This document shows positions 17,843-26,853 of a DNA stretch of 64,000 bases, piece by piece. The position numbers and the translations under genes were made by a program. The notes beneath the pieces were generated by a model that worked only from the letters and a program-made list of their open reading frames with translations, was not told the DNA's origin and did not search any database. This DNA is from Streptomyces sp. ALI-76-A (GTDB taxonomy: Bacteria; Actinomycetota; Actinomycetes; Streptomycetales; Streptomycetaceae), in NCBI RefSeq assembly GCF_030287445.1, contig NZ_JASVWB010000002.1, forward strand, positions 6,138,001-6,202,000. Direction: 5' to 3'. Numbering within the stretch: position 1 is the stretch's first letter; each line of letters begins with the position of its first letter.

Positions 17843-17995
17843 CGGTTTGTCTGACCCCTACAAGCGCGGGCCCCTCTGAGCAGTCAGAACGGCTGCATGC
17901 GGTCGAGGTTCTGTTCAGTGGCACCAGGAAAACGGTCCGGACACTGTGCGGAGTCGACGGCGAGCTTTCCTTGCCGGGCTTCGTAAGGTCGCTAC

Positions 17996-19603
17996 ATGAC
18001 CGTTTTGGATGAGGCGCCGGGTGAGTCGACGGACGAGTTGACGGCTGAGCCGACGGACGCGCGCGGGCGAGTGGCCGAACTGCACGAGATCCGTGCGCAG
18101 GCGCTGGCCGGCCCGAGCGAGAAGGCGACCGAGGCGCAGCACGCCAAGGGGAAGCTGACCGCGCGGGAGCGTATCGAGCTGCTGCTGGACCCGGGTTCGT
18201 TCCGGGAGGTCGAGCAGTTGCGCCGGCACCGGGCGACCGGTTTCGGTCTGGAGGCCAAGAAGCCGTACACGGACGGTGTGATCACCGGGTGGGGGACGGT
18301 GGAGGGCCGTACGGTCTTCGTGTACGCGCACGACTTCCGGATCTTCGGGGGCGCGCTGGGCGAGGCGCACGCCACGAAGATCCATAAGATCATGGACATG
18401 GCGATCGCGGCCGGGGCTCCGCTGGTGTCGCTGAACGACGGGGCGGGCGCGCGGATCCAGGAGGGTGTCTCGGCGCTGGCCGGTTACGGGGGCATCTTCC
18501 AGCGCAACACCAAGGCGTCCGGGGTGATCCCGCAGATCTCGGTGATGCTGGGTCCGTGCGCGGGCGGCGCGGCCTACAGTCCGGCGCTGACCGACTTCGT
18601 GTTCATGGTCCGCGAGACCTCGCAGATGTTCATCACCGGTCCGGACGTCGTCAAGGCGGTCACCGGCGAGGAGATCACCCAGAACGGGCTGGGCGGGGCG
18701 GATGTGCACGCCGAGACGTCGGGTGTGTGCCACTTCGCCTACGACGACGAGGAGACGTGCCTCGCCGAGGTGCGCTACCTGCTGTCGATGCTCCCGCAGA
18801 ACAACCGCGAGAACCCGCCGCGCGCGGAGTCCGCGGACGCGCCGGACCGCCGTTCGGACGTCCTGCTGGACCTGGTCCCGGCGGACGGCAACCGTCCGTA
18901 CGACATGACCAAGGTGATCGAGGAGATCGTCGACGACGGCGAGTACCTGGAGGTCCACGAGCGCTGGGCGCGGAACATCATCTGCGCGCTGGCCCGCCTG
19001 GACGGCCAGGTCGTCGGCATCGTCGCCAACCAGCCGCAGTCGCTGGCCGGGGTCCTGGACATCGAGGCGTCGGAAAAAGCTGCGCGCTTTGTCCAGATGT
19101 GTGACGCTTTTAACATCCCGATCGTCACTTTCCTGGACGTCCCGGGGTTCCTTCCGGGTGTCGACCAGGAGCACGGCGGAATCATCCGCCACGGCGCCAA
19201 GCTGCTGTACGCCTACTGCAACGCGACCGTCCCGCGGATCTCCCTGATCCTGCGCAAGGCCTACGGAGGTGCGTACATCGTCATGGACAGCCAGTCCATC
19301 GGCGCGGACCTGACGTACGCGTGGCCGACGAACGAGATCGCCGTGATGGGCGCGGAGGGTGCCGCCAACGTCATCTTCCGCCGCCAGATCGCGGAGGCGG
19401 AGGACCCCGAGGCCATGCGGGCCCGCATGGTCAAGGAGTACAAGTCCGAGCTGATGCACCCCTACTACGCGGCAGAACGCGGCCTGGTCGACGACGTCAT
19501 CGACCCCGCGGAGACCCGCGAGATCCTCATCCAGTCCCTGGCGATGCTGCACACCAAGCACGCCGACCTGCCGTCCCGCAAGCACGGCAACCCCCCGCAG
19601 TAA
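17996..19603 (+). CDS. accB: acyl-CoA carboxylase beta (carboxyltransferase) subunit, AccB type
   Basis: A 535-residue biotin-dependent carboxyltransferase that makes malonyl-CoA or methylmalonyl-CoA with a separate biotinylated AccA subunit. Motifs include HAKGKLTARERIELLLD near the N-terminus, GPCAGGAAYSPALTDF (acyl-CoA oxyanion region, 187-201) and GFLPGVDQEHGGIIRHGAKLLYAY. The specificity position within GGAYIVM is Ile428; as I recall, S. coelicolor AccB has Ile and PccB has Asp at the equivalent residue 422, and Ile allows acetyl-CoA as well as propionyl-CoA. Translation starts at ATG 17996 after AAGGT. It forms an operon with the epsilon-subunit gene 57 bases downstream. Confidence 0.94.
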   Translation: MTVLDEAPGESTDELTAEPTDARGRVAELHEIRAQALAGPSEKATEAQHAKGKLTARERIELLLDPGSFREVEQLRRHRATGFGLEAKKPYTDGVITGWGTVEGRTVFVYAHDFRIFGGALGEAHATKIHKIMDMAIAAGAPLVSLNDGAGARIQEGVSALAGYGGIFQRNTKASGVIPQISVMLGPCAGGAAYSPALTDFVFMVRETSQMFITGPDVVKAVTGEEITQNGLGGADVHAETSGVCHFAYDDEETCLAEVRYLLSMLPQNNRENPPRAESADAPDRRSDVLLDLVPADGNRPYDMTKVIEEIVDDGEYLEVHERWARNIICALARLDGQVVGIVANQPQSLAGVLDIEASEKAARFVQMCDAFNIPIVTFLDVPGFLPGVDQEHGGIIRHGAKLLYAYCNATVPRISLILRKAYGGAYIVMDSQSIGADLTYAWPTNEIAVMGAEGAANVIFRRQIAEAEDPEAMRARMVKEYKSELMHPYYAAERGLVDDVIDPAETREILIQSLAMLHTKHADLPSRKHGNPPQ

Positions 19604-19660
19604 CCAGGCGGATCCTTCGCGGTACCCCCGCGGAAACCTCTCTCACGGAGACTGACACCC

Positions 19661-19852
19661 ATGAACACCCCTGACATTCGTGTCGAGAAGGGCCACGCCG
19701 AGCCCGAGGAAGTCGCCGCTCTCACGGCGATCCTGCTGGCCCGGGCCGCCGCCCGGCCGTCCGAAGCGCCGGCCCACCGCGGCCGCCCCAAGGCCGGCTG
19801 GCGCCGCCTGGAGCGCGAGCCGGGCTTCCGCGCCCCGCACAGCTGGCACTGA
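19661..19852 (+). CDS. accE: acyl-CoA carboxylase epsilon subunit
   Basis: A 63-residue protein: IRVEKGHAEPEEVAALTAILLARAAA helix, a charged linker, then GWRRLEREPGFRAPHSWH. The pattern PEEVAALTA and the C-terminal GWRR...SW are characteristic of the small actinobacterial epsilon subunit that stabilises the AccA-AccB complex. Its place directly after accB supports this. Confidence 0.92.
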   Translation: MNTPDIRVEKGHAEPEEVAALTAILLARAAARPSEAPAHRGRPKAGWRRLEREPGFRAPHSWH

Positions 19853-19870
19853 CCTTTCAGCGCGCGTTCA

Positions 19871-19903
19871 ACGGCCCCGCCCTCCTTCGGAGGGCGGGGC
19901 CGT
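19871..19903 (+). terminator. accB-accE terminator
   Basis: A perfect 15-bp stem (ACGGCCCCGCCCTCC at 19871-19885 with GGAGGGCGGGGCCGT at 19889-19903) with a TTC loop, 18 bases after the accE stop. Confidence 0.9.
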
Positions 19904-19952
19904 TCGCGTGGTCACTGGCAGTGGGCACGGGAGGGCGACGCCCACGCACGAA

Positions 19953-19988
19953 GGCCCCCGATCTCTCCGGCGGGAGAGATCGGGGGCC
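19953..19988 (-). terminator. terminator of the first conservon
   Basis: A perfect 16-bp stem (GGCCCCCGATCTCTCC at 19953-19968 with its complement at 19973-19988) and a 4-base loop, 27 bases beyond the cvnD stop in the direction of that operon. Confidence 0.85.
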
Positions 19989-20015
19989 GCGACGGCAGGC
20001 AGTCCCCGAACAGGC

Positions 20016-20597
20016 CTACCGCAGCCGCGCCATCAGCGCGTGCTCCACCAGGGTGATCAGGGCCGACTTCGCGTCGGCCCGGTGCCGGGCGTCCGTCGTG
20101 ATGATCGGCGTGTCGGGGCCGATCTGGAGCGCCTCGCGCACCTCGTCGGGGTTGTACGGCTGCTGACCGTCGAAGCCGTTGAGGGCGATGACGAACGGCA
20201 GGCCGCTGTTCTCGAAGTAGTCGACCGCGGGGAAGCAGTCGGCGAGCCGGCGGGTGTCGACCAGGACGATCGCGCCGATCGCGCCGCGCACCAGGTCGTC
20301 CCACATGAACCAGAAGCGGTCCTGGCCCGGCGTACCGAAGAGGTACAGAATCAGGTCCTGGTCGAGCGTGATACGGCCGAAGTCCATGGCGACCGTGGTG
20401 GTCGTCTTGTCCCCGGTGTGGGTCAGATCGTCGATGCCGGCCGACGCTGACGTCATCACGGCCTCGGTGCGCAGCGGGTTGATCTCCGAGACGGCGCCGA
20501 CGAACGTGGTCTTGCCCACGCCGAAGCCGCCAGCCACCACGATCTTCGCGGACGTGGTGGAGCGGGAAGGCCCTCCGCTAGAGCTTGCGAAGTCCAC
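20016..20597 (-). CDS. cvnD: conservon small GTPase CvnD (conservon 1)
   Basis: A 193-residue Ras-like ATP/GTP-binding protein of the conservon family. Walker A is GGFGVGKTT, the switch II region is LFGTPGQDRF, and the base-recognition loop is LNGFDG rather than the canonical NKxD. CvnD proteins are thought to associate at the membrane with CvnA-C in a G-protein-like signalling complex. The GTG at 20597 lies 20 bases inside the end of cvnC, so the two are coupled. No cytochrome P450 gene (cvnE) follows; the operon ends at a strong hairpin. Confidence 0.93.
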   Translation of the reverse strand: MDFASSSGGPSRSTTSAKIVVAGGFGVGKTTFVGAVSEINPLRTEAVMTSASAGIDDLTHTGDKTTTTVAMDFGRITLDQDLILYLFGTPGQDRFWFMWDDLVRGAIGAIVLVDTRRLADCFPAVDYFENSGLPFVIALNGFDGQQPYNPDEVREALQIGPDTPIITTDARHRADAKSALITLVEHALMARLR

Positions 20598-21171
20598 TGA
20601 GCACCCTTTCGAGCAGTGTCACGTCTGGCTGGCCGCCGGCGCTCTCGTCGCCGCCGGGCTGATGGATGGCGACCAGGCCCGCCTCCGCCAAGTCGGCGAC
20701 GAGGATCCTGGCCACGCCGAGAGGGATGGTCAGAAGGGCCGAGATCTCGGCTACCGACTTGATCTCACGGCAGAGGTTGCAGATCCGCTGATGCTCGGGC
20801 AACTGGCCCTGCATCTGGTGCGGCTGCGCGGTGGTGTGCACCAGCGCCTCGATGGCGAGCTGGTAGCGCGGGCGGGTGCGGCCGCCCGTCATGGCGTACG
20901 GGCGCACCAGGGGGTTGCTGGCGCCTCCCGCGGGTGAAGGCTCAGGGGTGCGTCGCTGCGGCTGCACGGGCTGGATGCGCGGTGCCTGCGGCTGGTCGTA
21001 CGGCGACGGCCCGGGACCCTGGGGGTTCTGGGGTGCGTACGGCTGTTGACGCCGCTGGCTCGGAGTGGAGGGGAAGTTGTAACGGTTGGGGTTCTGGGAA
21101 CCGTCGCCCTGACCCTGGCCAGGGCCGTACGACCAGTTACCCGAAGGTGAACCGCCTGGGGGTGTTGCCAC
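20578..21171 (-). CDS. cvnC: conservon DUF742 protein CvnC (conservon 1)
   Basis: A 197-residue protein. The N-terminal half (to about 110) is low-complexity, Gln/Pro/Tyr-rich; the C-terminal DUF742 domain begins at LVRPYAMTGGRTRPRY and contains LPEHQRICNLCREIKSVAEISALL and a winged-helix-like segment with GVARILVADLAEAGLVAIH. The GTG at 21171 has GGAGG seven bases upstream; a longer frame upstream has no such site. It may act as an adaptor in the Cvn membrane complex. The counterpart in conservon 2 is much shorter at the N-terminus. Confidence 0.9.
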   Translation of the reverse strand: MATPPGGSPSGNWSYGPGQGQGDGSQNPNRYNFPSTPSQRRQQPYAPQNPQGPGPSPYDQPQAPRIQPVQPQRRTPEPSPAGGASNPLVRPYAMTGGRTRPRYQLAIEALVHTTAQPHQMQGQLPEHQRICNLCREIKSVAEISALLTIPLGVARILVADLAEAGLVAIHQPGGDESAGGQPDVTLLERVLSGLRKL

Positions 21172-21266
21172 TTTCTCTCCTCCTCCGACTGTGCCGGGCT
21201 CCATCACTGTGGAACCGCGTCCCGAAACCTTATGGCCTCGGGACGCCAAAACGCACCGTCTGTCTG

Positions 21267-21689
21267 TCAGTTGAGCAGGCTCCCCTGGAGCTCCGCGCGC
21301 AGATCGGGCGTCAGGACCGTACCGGCACGGTCCACCAGGAGTGCCATCTCGTAGCCGATGAGGCCGATGTCCGCCTCCGGATGCGCGAGAACCGCGAGCG
21401 AGGAACCGTCGGAGATGGACATGATGAAGAGGAACCCCCGCTCCATCTCCACCACCGTCTGGTTCACACTGCCGCCCTCGAAGATACGGGAGGCGCCTGC
21501 CGTCAGTGACGTCAGACCGGAGGCGACGGCCGCGAGCTGGTCGGCACGGTCGCGCGGAAAGCCTTCGGACATCGCCAGAAGGAGTCCGTCGGCGGAGACC
21601 ACCACCGTGTGGGACACCCCCGGGGTGTTGTCCACGAAGTTGGTGATCAACCAGTTCAGGTTCTGCGCCGCCTGGCTCATCGGGCTCAC
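21267..21689 (-). CDS. cvnB: conservon roadblock/LC7 protein CvnB (conservon 1)
   Basis: A 140-residue roadblock/LC7-domain protein (MSQAAQNLNWLITNFVDNTPGVSHTVVVSADGL at the start, split by a strand-rich core, ending DLRAELQGSLLN). Roadblock proteins regulate small GTPases, so it may be a GAP-like partner of CvnD. The GTG at 21689 lies one base after the cvnA stop with AGGAG seven bases upstream; the ATG three codons later is an alternative. It is almost identical to the CvnB of the second conservon. Confidence 0.92.
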   Translation of the reverse strand: MSPMSQAAQNLNWLITNFVDNTPGVSHTVVVSADGLLLAMSEGFPRDRADQLAAVASGLTSLTAGASRIFEGGSVNQTVVEMERGFLFIMSISDGSSLAVLAHPEADIGLIGYEMALLVDRAGTVLTPDLRAELQGSLLN

Positions 21690-21690
21690 A

Positions 21691-24600
21691 CTAACGCTCC
21701 TGGTTGTAGGTGCTGTCAGGACCGAAGCCCTGGCCGTTCGTTTCACTGCCTGCGTTACGTCCTCGCTGGACCCCGCGGCGCAGGTTGCTCAACCTGCCCC
21801 GGACGTCCTCGGGCGCACGGGAGACCTGTGGGCCTCCCTGGGGGGTGGCTTCGGCGGCGCCCTCGACCAGGTTGGCCTTGGGCACCCGCCTCGGCAGGCC
21901 GGAGGAGGTGACCCCGCCCGCCTTGGGTCCCTTCCGGAGCTGCGAGGCCTGCTGCCAGCGCTCGTCGTTGGCCGACCGCCAGCTGCCGCTGCCGTTGCTC
22001 TCCGGTGAGGGGGCCGACGGCTCCTGGTTCGCGTGCCGCGTGCCGCCCGAGCCGGTGGCACCGCTCGCGGTGGATCCGCGGCGGGGGAGCCCGGCATCGG
22101 TCAGCTCGTGGGCGACGGAGGAGGTCGGTCCCGGACGGTCGAAGCCTACGCGGTCCTGCTCACTCACGTCAGCGGCCTGCGCGGATTCCGCTTCCGGAGC
22201 GTACTGGTCCGGGTATCCGTTGCGGTAGCCGTCGGTCTGCGGCCAGTCGTCCTGGTAGGGCTGCTCCTCAAGGGCGGGGAACGTCTCCTGCGCACCGCCA
22301 CGGGCGGCGGCGGGCTCCTCCAGGGCGGGCTCCGCATACGCCGGCTCCGGGTAGCCGCCGCCGTTCGCGGAGAAGGGGTCGTGCTGCGGCGGACCGCCGT
22401 TCGGCGCGTAGTACGGCTCGTCGTACGCCGGCCGCTGCTGCTGCTCCTCGTACGAGCGCTGCTGCTCCTCGTACGACGGCTGCCGCGGCTGCTCGTACGA
22501 CTGCTGCTGCTCGTCGTACGTCGGCTGCTGACGGTCGTAGGCGGCCGGCTGCTGCTCCGGGAAGCCGCCCTGGCCGTTGTCGTAGCCGGAGGGGGCGTCG
22601 AACGCGTCCCCGTACGACGGATTGTCCACGTCCGGTGTGCCGGGCTGGCCCTGCGACTGGGACTCCAGGGCCGCGCGGCGCTCCTCACGCAGCAGCGAGC
22701 GGCCCACCGGGTCCAGCTCCCGGATGTCGTCCGGGACCTCGGAGTAGCGGCTGTCGTCGAAGCCCAGCTCCGCGGCCGTGCGCATCGGCAGTCCGTTGGA
22801 GAAGTTCTCGCCGCCGAAGTTCTGCTCCGGGATGATCTGCGAGACCGTGAACTCGTCGCGGTCGGACTGCTGCTCGCCGCCGCCACCGCCGTGGGTGATC
22901 GCGTCGGGGAGCATGACCAGCGAGGTGGTGCCGGCCTGCTCGCCGGAGGGGCGCAGCTGGACCCGGATGCCGTGCCGGTCGGACAGCCGGCCGACCACGA
23001 ACAGGCCCATGCGCTGGGAGATCGCGGCGTCCACGGTCGGCGGGTTGGCCAGCTTGTGGTTGATGTCCGCGAAGTCCTCGGCGGTGAGGCCGATGCCCTT
23101 GTCGTGGATCTCGATCATGATGCGGCCGTCGGGCAGCCGGGTCGCGGTGACGCGGACCTTGGTCTGCGGCGAGGAGAAGGTGGTGGCGTTCTCCAGCAGC
23201 TCGGCCAGCAGGTGCACGAGGTCGGTGACCGCGCGGCCGTGGATCTCGGCCTCCGGGACGCCGGACAGCTCGACGCGCTCGTACTGCTCCACCTCGGAGG
23301 AGGCGGCGCGCAGCACGTCGACCAGCGGGACCGGCTGGTCCCAGCGGCGGCCGGGCTCCTCGCCGGCGAGGACCAGGAGGTTCTCGCCGTTGCGGCGCAT
23401 ACGGGTGGCCAGGTGGTCCAGCTTGAAGAGGTTCTCCAGCTGGTCCGGGTCGGCCTCGTTGTTCTCCAGGTCGGTGATCAGGGTCAGCTGGCCCTCGATC
23501 AGCGACTGGTTGCGGCGCGAGAGGTTGGTGAAGATCGCGTTGATGTTGCCCCGCAGCAGGGCCTGCTCGGCGGCGAGCCGGACGGCCTCGCGGTGGACCT
23601 GGTCGAAGGCGCGGGCGACTTCGCCGATCTCGTCCCGGGTGGTGATCGGGATGGGCTGCACCCGGGTGTCCACGCGCCCGGGGTCGGTGCGCGAGAGCTG
23701 GTCGACCAGCATCGGCAGCCGCTGCTCGGCGATACCGAACGCGGCGTTGCGCAGCTGGCGCATCGCGCGGCTCATCTGGCGGGCCACCATGCCGGCCAGG
23801 ATGAACGCGGCGAGCAGGGCGACCACGACCGCGGCACCGGTGATCAGCGCGTCGCGCTTGGCGCTGTCGGAGATGTCGGAGGCCTCGCTCACCGCGGTGT
23901 CGGCCAGGTCCGTCTCGATCGCGTTGTACGCGTTGAACTTGAGGGTGGTGACCGCCCACCAGTTCTCCGCGGTGATGCCCTCCTCGGCCAGGGCGGCGCG
24001 CTCACTCGTGTCCGTGGAGGACAGCGAGGCGAGCTTCGTGACCATCGTGGTGTCGCCGGCGGGCGGCGGCACGTAGTCCGGGTTCTTCGCCTTGGCCTCG
24101 GTGGCCATCTTCACGGCCTCGGCCCTGATCTGCTTGTTGGCCGCCTCCAGGTTGGCGATGTCCTGATCGGTGCCACCGCTCGTGTACTCCTGGATGGCGA
24201 TGCCCTCCAGGTACGCGTACGACGAGAGGGCGACGCGCTGCTTGGCCAGGTCCGCGGCGCCGGGGCCGGGTTTGTACAGCATGTGCGTGCCGATGGACCG
24301 CTCCAGCGAGAGCGCGCCCTTGGTCAGCGAGATGGCGTAGACCGTACGGCCGTAGCTGGTGATGTTGCCGGTGCCCAGGCCGAGCTCGTTGGCGAACTCC
24401 AGCAGCCGGTGCTCGGTCGCGACGTAGCCCTCTTCCGTCTGCACGCCGGGGAGCTGGTCGGTGTAGGCGGCCTTGCGGAGCTTCGCCAGGTTCGGCTCGA
24501 CCTCGCGGAAACGCTCCAGGCGCCGGACCAGGTTGGGCCGGTCCGGCATGTTCTGGACGGCCTCGTCGAAGGCGTCGGCCGCTTTGTCGGTGTTCGCGCG

Positions 24601-24987
24601 GGCCTGTACGACCGTCTCGTTCTTCTCGCCCTTGCCCTGGAGCAGGGGCGCGGCGGTCACGTCACGCTCGACGAGCAACTGGTTGCCGTAGGCCAGCGCG
24701 GCCCGCACCAGACGCGCGGTGTTCTCCGCGTCCTCGGCCTCCTGCCAGGTGTCGATCGAGCTCTTCACCTGGAAGCCGCCCATGACGAGGCCGACCATCA
24801 CGGGTATGAGCAGGATCGCGTTCAGCCGGGTCGGCACCCGCCAGTTGCGCGGGGAGAACCGGCCGCCGCTGGGAGCCGGCACAGCCGTTGGTTCCGATCC
24901 GGGCACGGGGTGGGGCGCCGCTCCGCGCGGCGGCGGGGTGAAGTTGCCCCGGGCCGACGGCTCGGGACTGTTCTTGCTTCGCCTCAC
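21691..24987 (-). CDS. cvnA: conservon sensor-kinase-like protein CvnA (conservon 1)
   Basis: A 1098-residue membrane protein: cytoplasmic Pro-rich N-terminus, first transmembrane helix (about 56-73), a large extracytoplasmic nitrate/nitrite-sensing-like helical domain (about 75-370), second helix (about 377-398), HAMP region with TTRDEIGEVARAFDQVHREAVRLA, then a GHKL ATPase domain with LLENATTFSSPQT (N box), HDKGIGLTAEDF and MGLFVVGRLSDRHGI (G boxes). A phospho-accepting His in a normal H box is not obvious. The C-terminal ~370 residues are disordered with Tyr/Glu/Gln repeats (SYEEQQ). It is the first gene of the operon cvnA-B-C-D. Confidence 0.92.
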   Translation of the reverse strand: MRRSKNSPEPSARGNFTPPPRGAAPHPVPGSEPTAVPAPSGGRFSPRNWRVPTRLNAILLIPVMVGLVMGGFQVKSSIDTWQEAEDAENTARLVRAALAYGNQLLVERDVTAAPLLQGKGEKNETVVQARANTDKAADAFDEAVQNMPDRPNLVRRLERFREVEPNLAKLRKAAYTDQLPGVQTEEGYVATEHRLLEFANELGLGTGNITSYGRTVYAISLTKGALSLERSIGTHMLYKPGPGAADLAKQRVALSSYAYLEGIAIQEYTSGGTDQDIANLEAANKQIRAEAVKMATEAKAKNPDYVPPPAGDTTMVTKLASLSSTDTSERAALAEEGITAENWWAVTTLKFNAYNAIETDLADTAVSEASDISDSAKRDALITGAAVVVALLAAFILAGMVARQMSRAMRQLRNAAFGIAEQRLPMLVDQLSRTDPGRVDTRVQPIPITTRDEIGEVARAFDQVHREAVRLAAEQALLRGNINAIFTNLSRRNQSLIEGQLTLITDLENNEADPDQLENLFKLDHLATRMRRNGENLLVLAGEEPGRRWDQPVPLVDVLRAASSEVEQYERVELSGVPEAEIHGRAVTDLVHLLAELLENATTFSSPQTKVRVTATRLPDGRIMIEIHDKGIGLTAEDFADINHKLANPPTVDAAISQRMGLFVVGRLSDRHGIRVQLRPSGEQAGTTSLVMLPDAITHGGGGGEQQSDRDEFTVSQIIPEQNFGGENFSNGLPMRTAAELGFDDSRYSEVPDDIRELDPVGRSLLREERRAALESQSQGQPGTPDVDNPSYGDAFDAPSGYDNGQGGFPEQQPAAYDRQQPTYDEQQQSYEQPRQPSYEEQQRSYEEQQQRPAYDEPYYAPNGGPPQHDPFSANGGGYPEPAYAEPALEEPAAARGGAQETFPALEEQPYQDDWPQTDGYRNGYPDQYAPEAESAQAADVSEQDRVGFDRPGPTSSVAHELTDAGLPRRGSTASGATGSGGTRHANQEPSAPSPESNGSGSWRSANDERWQQASQLRKGPKAGGVTSSGLPRRVPKANLVEGAAEATPQGGPQVSRAPEDVRGRLSNLRRGVQRGRNAGSETNGQGFGPDSTYNQER

Positions 24988-25186
24988 TCGACCAACAACC
25001 TTCCGGCGGTCGGCACCAACGTTGTGCCGCAGTGTCTCAGAGCCCAGTTCGCCATCGACCGGTGTGTACGTCGTTGACTATTGGGCAGTTCAGGCATTCC
25101 AGCACGGCGGCCTGCGCTCCTCCAAACAGTGGAGTGCGAGAATCCGCAGTGTTGTAAGCCTCAGATAAAACGGTCATAAAGAGCGA

Positions 25187-25206
25187 GCCCCGTCAAAAGA
25201 CGGGGC
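25187..25206 (-). terminator. second terminator downstream of conservon 2
   Basis: An 8-bp stem (GCCCCGTC at 25187-25194 with GACGGGGC at 25199-25206) with an AAAA loop. Confidence 0.6.
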
Positions 25207-25286
25207 CTCCGTGCGCGCAGCGAGACCGGACGACCGCGACGCGTGGCCATACCACCCGATTCCTCTGCCGAAACGTTATGAACACC

Positions 25287-25320
25287 GGAGCCGACCGTGT
25301 CAAAGGACACAGTCGGCTCC
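25287..25320 (-). terminator. first terminator downstream of conservon 2
   Basis: GGAGCCGACCGTGTC (25287-25301) pairs with GACACAGTCGGCTCC (25306-25320) over 15 positions with one mismatch; loop AAAG. It lies 46 bases beyond the cvnD stop. Confidence 0.75.
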
Positions 25321-25365
25321 GCCACATCTACGACAACTGCCGTATGGCGTCGAAGATTTCGCGTG

Positions 25366-25941
25366 CTATCTCAGGCGTGCCATCAGCGCGTGCTCGACCA
25401 GCGTGATCAGCGCGCCCTTGGCGTCGGAGCGGTGCCGCGCGTCGGTGGTGATGATCGGGGTGTCCGGTCCGATCTGGAGGGCCTCGCGCACCTCCTCCGG
25501 AGCGTACGGCTGGTGCCCGTCGAAGCCGTTGAGGGCGACGACGAACGGCAGGCCGCTGTTCTCGAAGTAGTCGACCGCGGGGAAGCAGTCGGCGAGCCGG
25601 CGGGTGTCCACCAGCACCACGGCGCCGATCGCGCCGCGCACCAGGTCGTCCCACATGAACCAGAAGCGGTCCTGGCCCGGCGTTCCGAAGAGGTACAGGA
25701 TCAGGTCCTGGTCGAGCGTGATGCGGCCGAAGTCCATGGCGACCGTGGTGGTCGTCTTGTCCCCGGTGTGGGTCAGGTCGTCGATGCCCGCGCTGGCGGA
25801 CGTCATGACGGCCTCGGTGCGCAGCGGGTTGATCTCGGAGACGGCGCCGACGAACGTGGTCTTGCCCACGCCGAAACCACCTGCCACCACGATCTTCGCG
25901 GAGGTGGTGGTCCTGCCTCCGTCAGAGCTTGCGAAGTCCAC
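25366..25941 (-). CDS. cvnD: conservon small GTPase CvnD (conservon 2)
   Basis: A 191-residue paralogue of the conservon 1 GTPase and nearly identical from GGFGVGKTT through LFGTPGQDRF to the end; differences are few (for example LNGFDGHQPYAPEEV instead of LNGFDGQQPYNPDEV). The GTG at 25941 overlaps the end of cvnC by 20 bases, exactly as in conservon 1. Such similarity indicates either recent duplication or gene conversion, and suggests the two GTPases could exchange partners. Confidence 0.93.
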   Translation of the reverse strand: MDFASSDGGRTTTSAKIVVAGGFGVGKTTFVGAVSEINPLRTEAVMTSASAGIDDLTHTGDKTTTTVAMDFGRITLDQDLILYLFGTPGQDRFWFMWDDLVRGAIGAVVLVDTRRLADCFPAVDYFENSGLPFVVALNGFDGHQPYAPEEVREALQIGPDTPIITTDARHRSDAKGALITLVEHALMARLR

Positions 25942-26317
25942 TGAGCACCCTTTCGAGCAGTGTCACGTCCGGAGCGCCGGTGCTCTCGTCGCCGCCCGGC
26001 TGGTGAATGGCGACAAGTCCGGCCTCCGCGAGGTCCGCGACAAGGATCCGGGCCACGCCCAGGGGCATGGCCAGCAGTGCCGAGACCTCGGCGACCGACT
26101 TCACCTCTCGGCAGAGGTGGCAGATCCGCTGGTGCTCAGGGAGCAGTCCCATGAGCGCCGCCGGGTCGGCCGTGGTGCTGATCAGGGCCTCGATGGCGAG
26201 CTGGTAGCGCGGCCGGGTCCGGCCGCCGGTCATCGCGTACGGACGTACCAGCGGCTGGTCGCCCTCATCCTCGTACGGCTCCGCGTACGGATCATGAGAG
26301 GCGGTGGGCGGGGTCAT
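25922..26317 (-). CDS. cvnC: conservon DUF742 protein CvnC (conservon 2)
   Basis: A 131-residue DUF742 protein starting MTPPTASHDPYAEPYEDEG, then LVRPYAMTGGRTRPRY and LPEHQRICHLCREVKSVAEVSALLAM. The ATG at 26317 follows GGAGG by four bases; a TTG further up would add only eight residues. Compared with its conservon 1 paralogue it lacks most of the Gln/Pro-rich N-terminal extension (about 65 residues), the main structural difference between the two operons besides the CvnA tails. Confidence 0.9.
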   Translation of the reverse strand: MTPPTASHDPYAEPYEDEGDQPLVRPYAMTGGRTRPRYQLAIEALISTTADPAALMGLLPEHQRICHLCREVKSVAEVSALLAMPLGVARILVADLAEAGLVAIHQPGGDESTGAPDVTLLERVLSGLRKL

Positions 26318-26430
26318 GAATCCTCCGGGCGGGGACAGCAAGTCGGTCAGTCAAGCCGTCGGGGTGGGGCCGGTGGGGGGGATTGTGGCGGCCGGACGGT
26401 GATGTGGTGAGACGGGTGGATCCGTGCGGG

Positions 26431-26853
26431 TCAGTGGAGCAGACTTCCCTGCAGTTCGGCACGCAGGTCGGGCGTGAGTACGGCGCCCGCGCGGTCGACC
26501 AGGAGTGCCATCTCGTAACCGACCAGGCCGATGTCGCAGTCGGGGTGAGCGAGCACGGCCAGCGACGAGCCGTCCGAGACGGACATCAGGAACAGGAATC
26601 CCCGTTCCATCTCGACGACCGTCTGGGCCACGTCGCCGCCCTCGAAGATCCGGGAGGCGCCGGCCGTCAGTGACGTCAGGCCCGACGCGACGGCCGCCAG
26701 CTGGTCGGCACGGTCACGCGGGAAACCCTCGGACATCGCCAGCAGAAGGCCGTCGGCGGACACGACGACGGTGTGGGACACCCCGGGGGTGTTGTCCACG
26801 AAGTTGGTGATCAACCAGTTCAGGTTCTGTGCCGCCTGGCTCATCGGGCTCAA
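26431..26853 (-). CDS. cvnB: conservon roadblock/LC7 protein CvnB (conservon 2)
   Basis: A 140-residue roadblock protein differing from the conservon 1 copy at only a handful of positions (FEGGDVAQ for FEGGSVNQ, HPDCDIGLV for HPEADIGLI, final LLH for LLN). The start is a TTG at 26853 directly abutting the cvnA stop, with AGGAG seven bases upstream, mirroring the GTG in conservon 1. It is expected to partner CvnD. Confidence 0.92.
   Translation of the reverse strand: MSPMSQAAQNLNWLITNFVDNTPGVSHTVVVSADGLLLAMSEGFPRDRADQLAAVASGLTSLTAGASRIFEGGDVAQTVVEMERGFLFLMSVSDGSSLAVLAHPDCDIGLVGYEMALLVDRAGAVLTPDLRAELQGSLLH

Larger units (their letters stand above)
24988..25365. other. gene-free interval between the two conservons
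   Basis: This 378-base stretch holds the presumed promoter of conservon 1 near 24990-25180 and the two terminator hairpins of conservon 2 listed separately. I see no coding frame with protein-like character. Confidence 0.6.
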
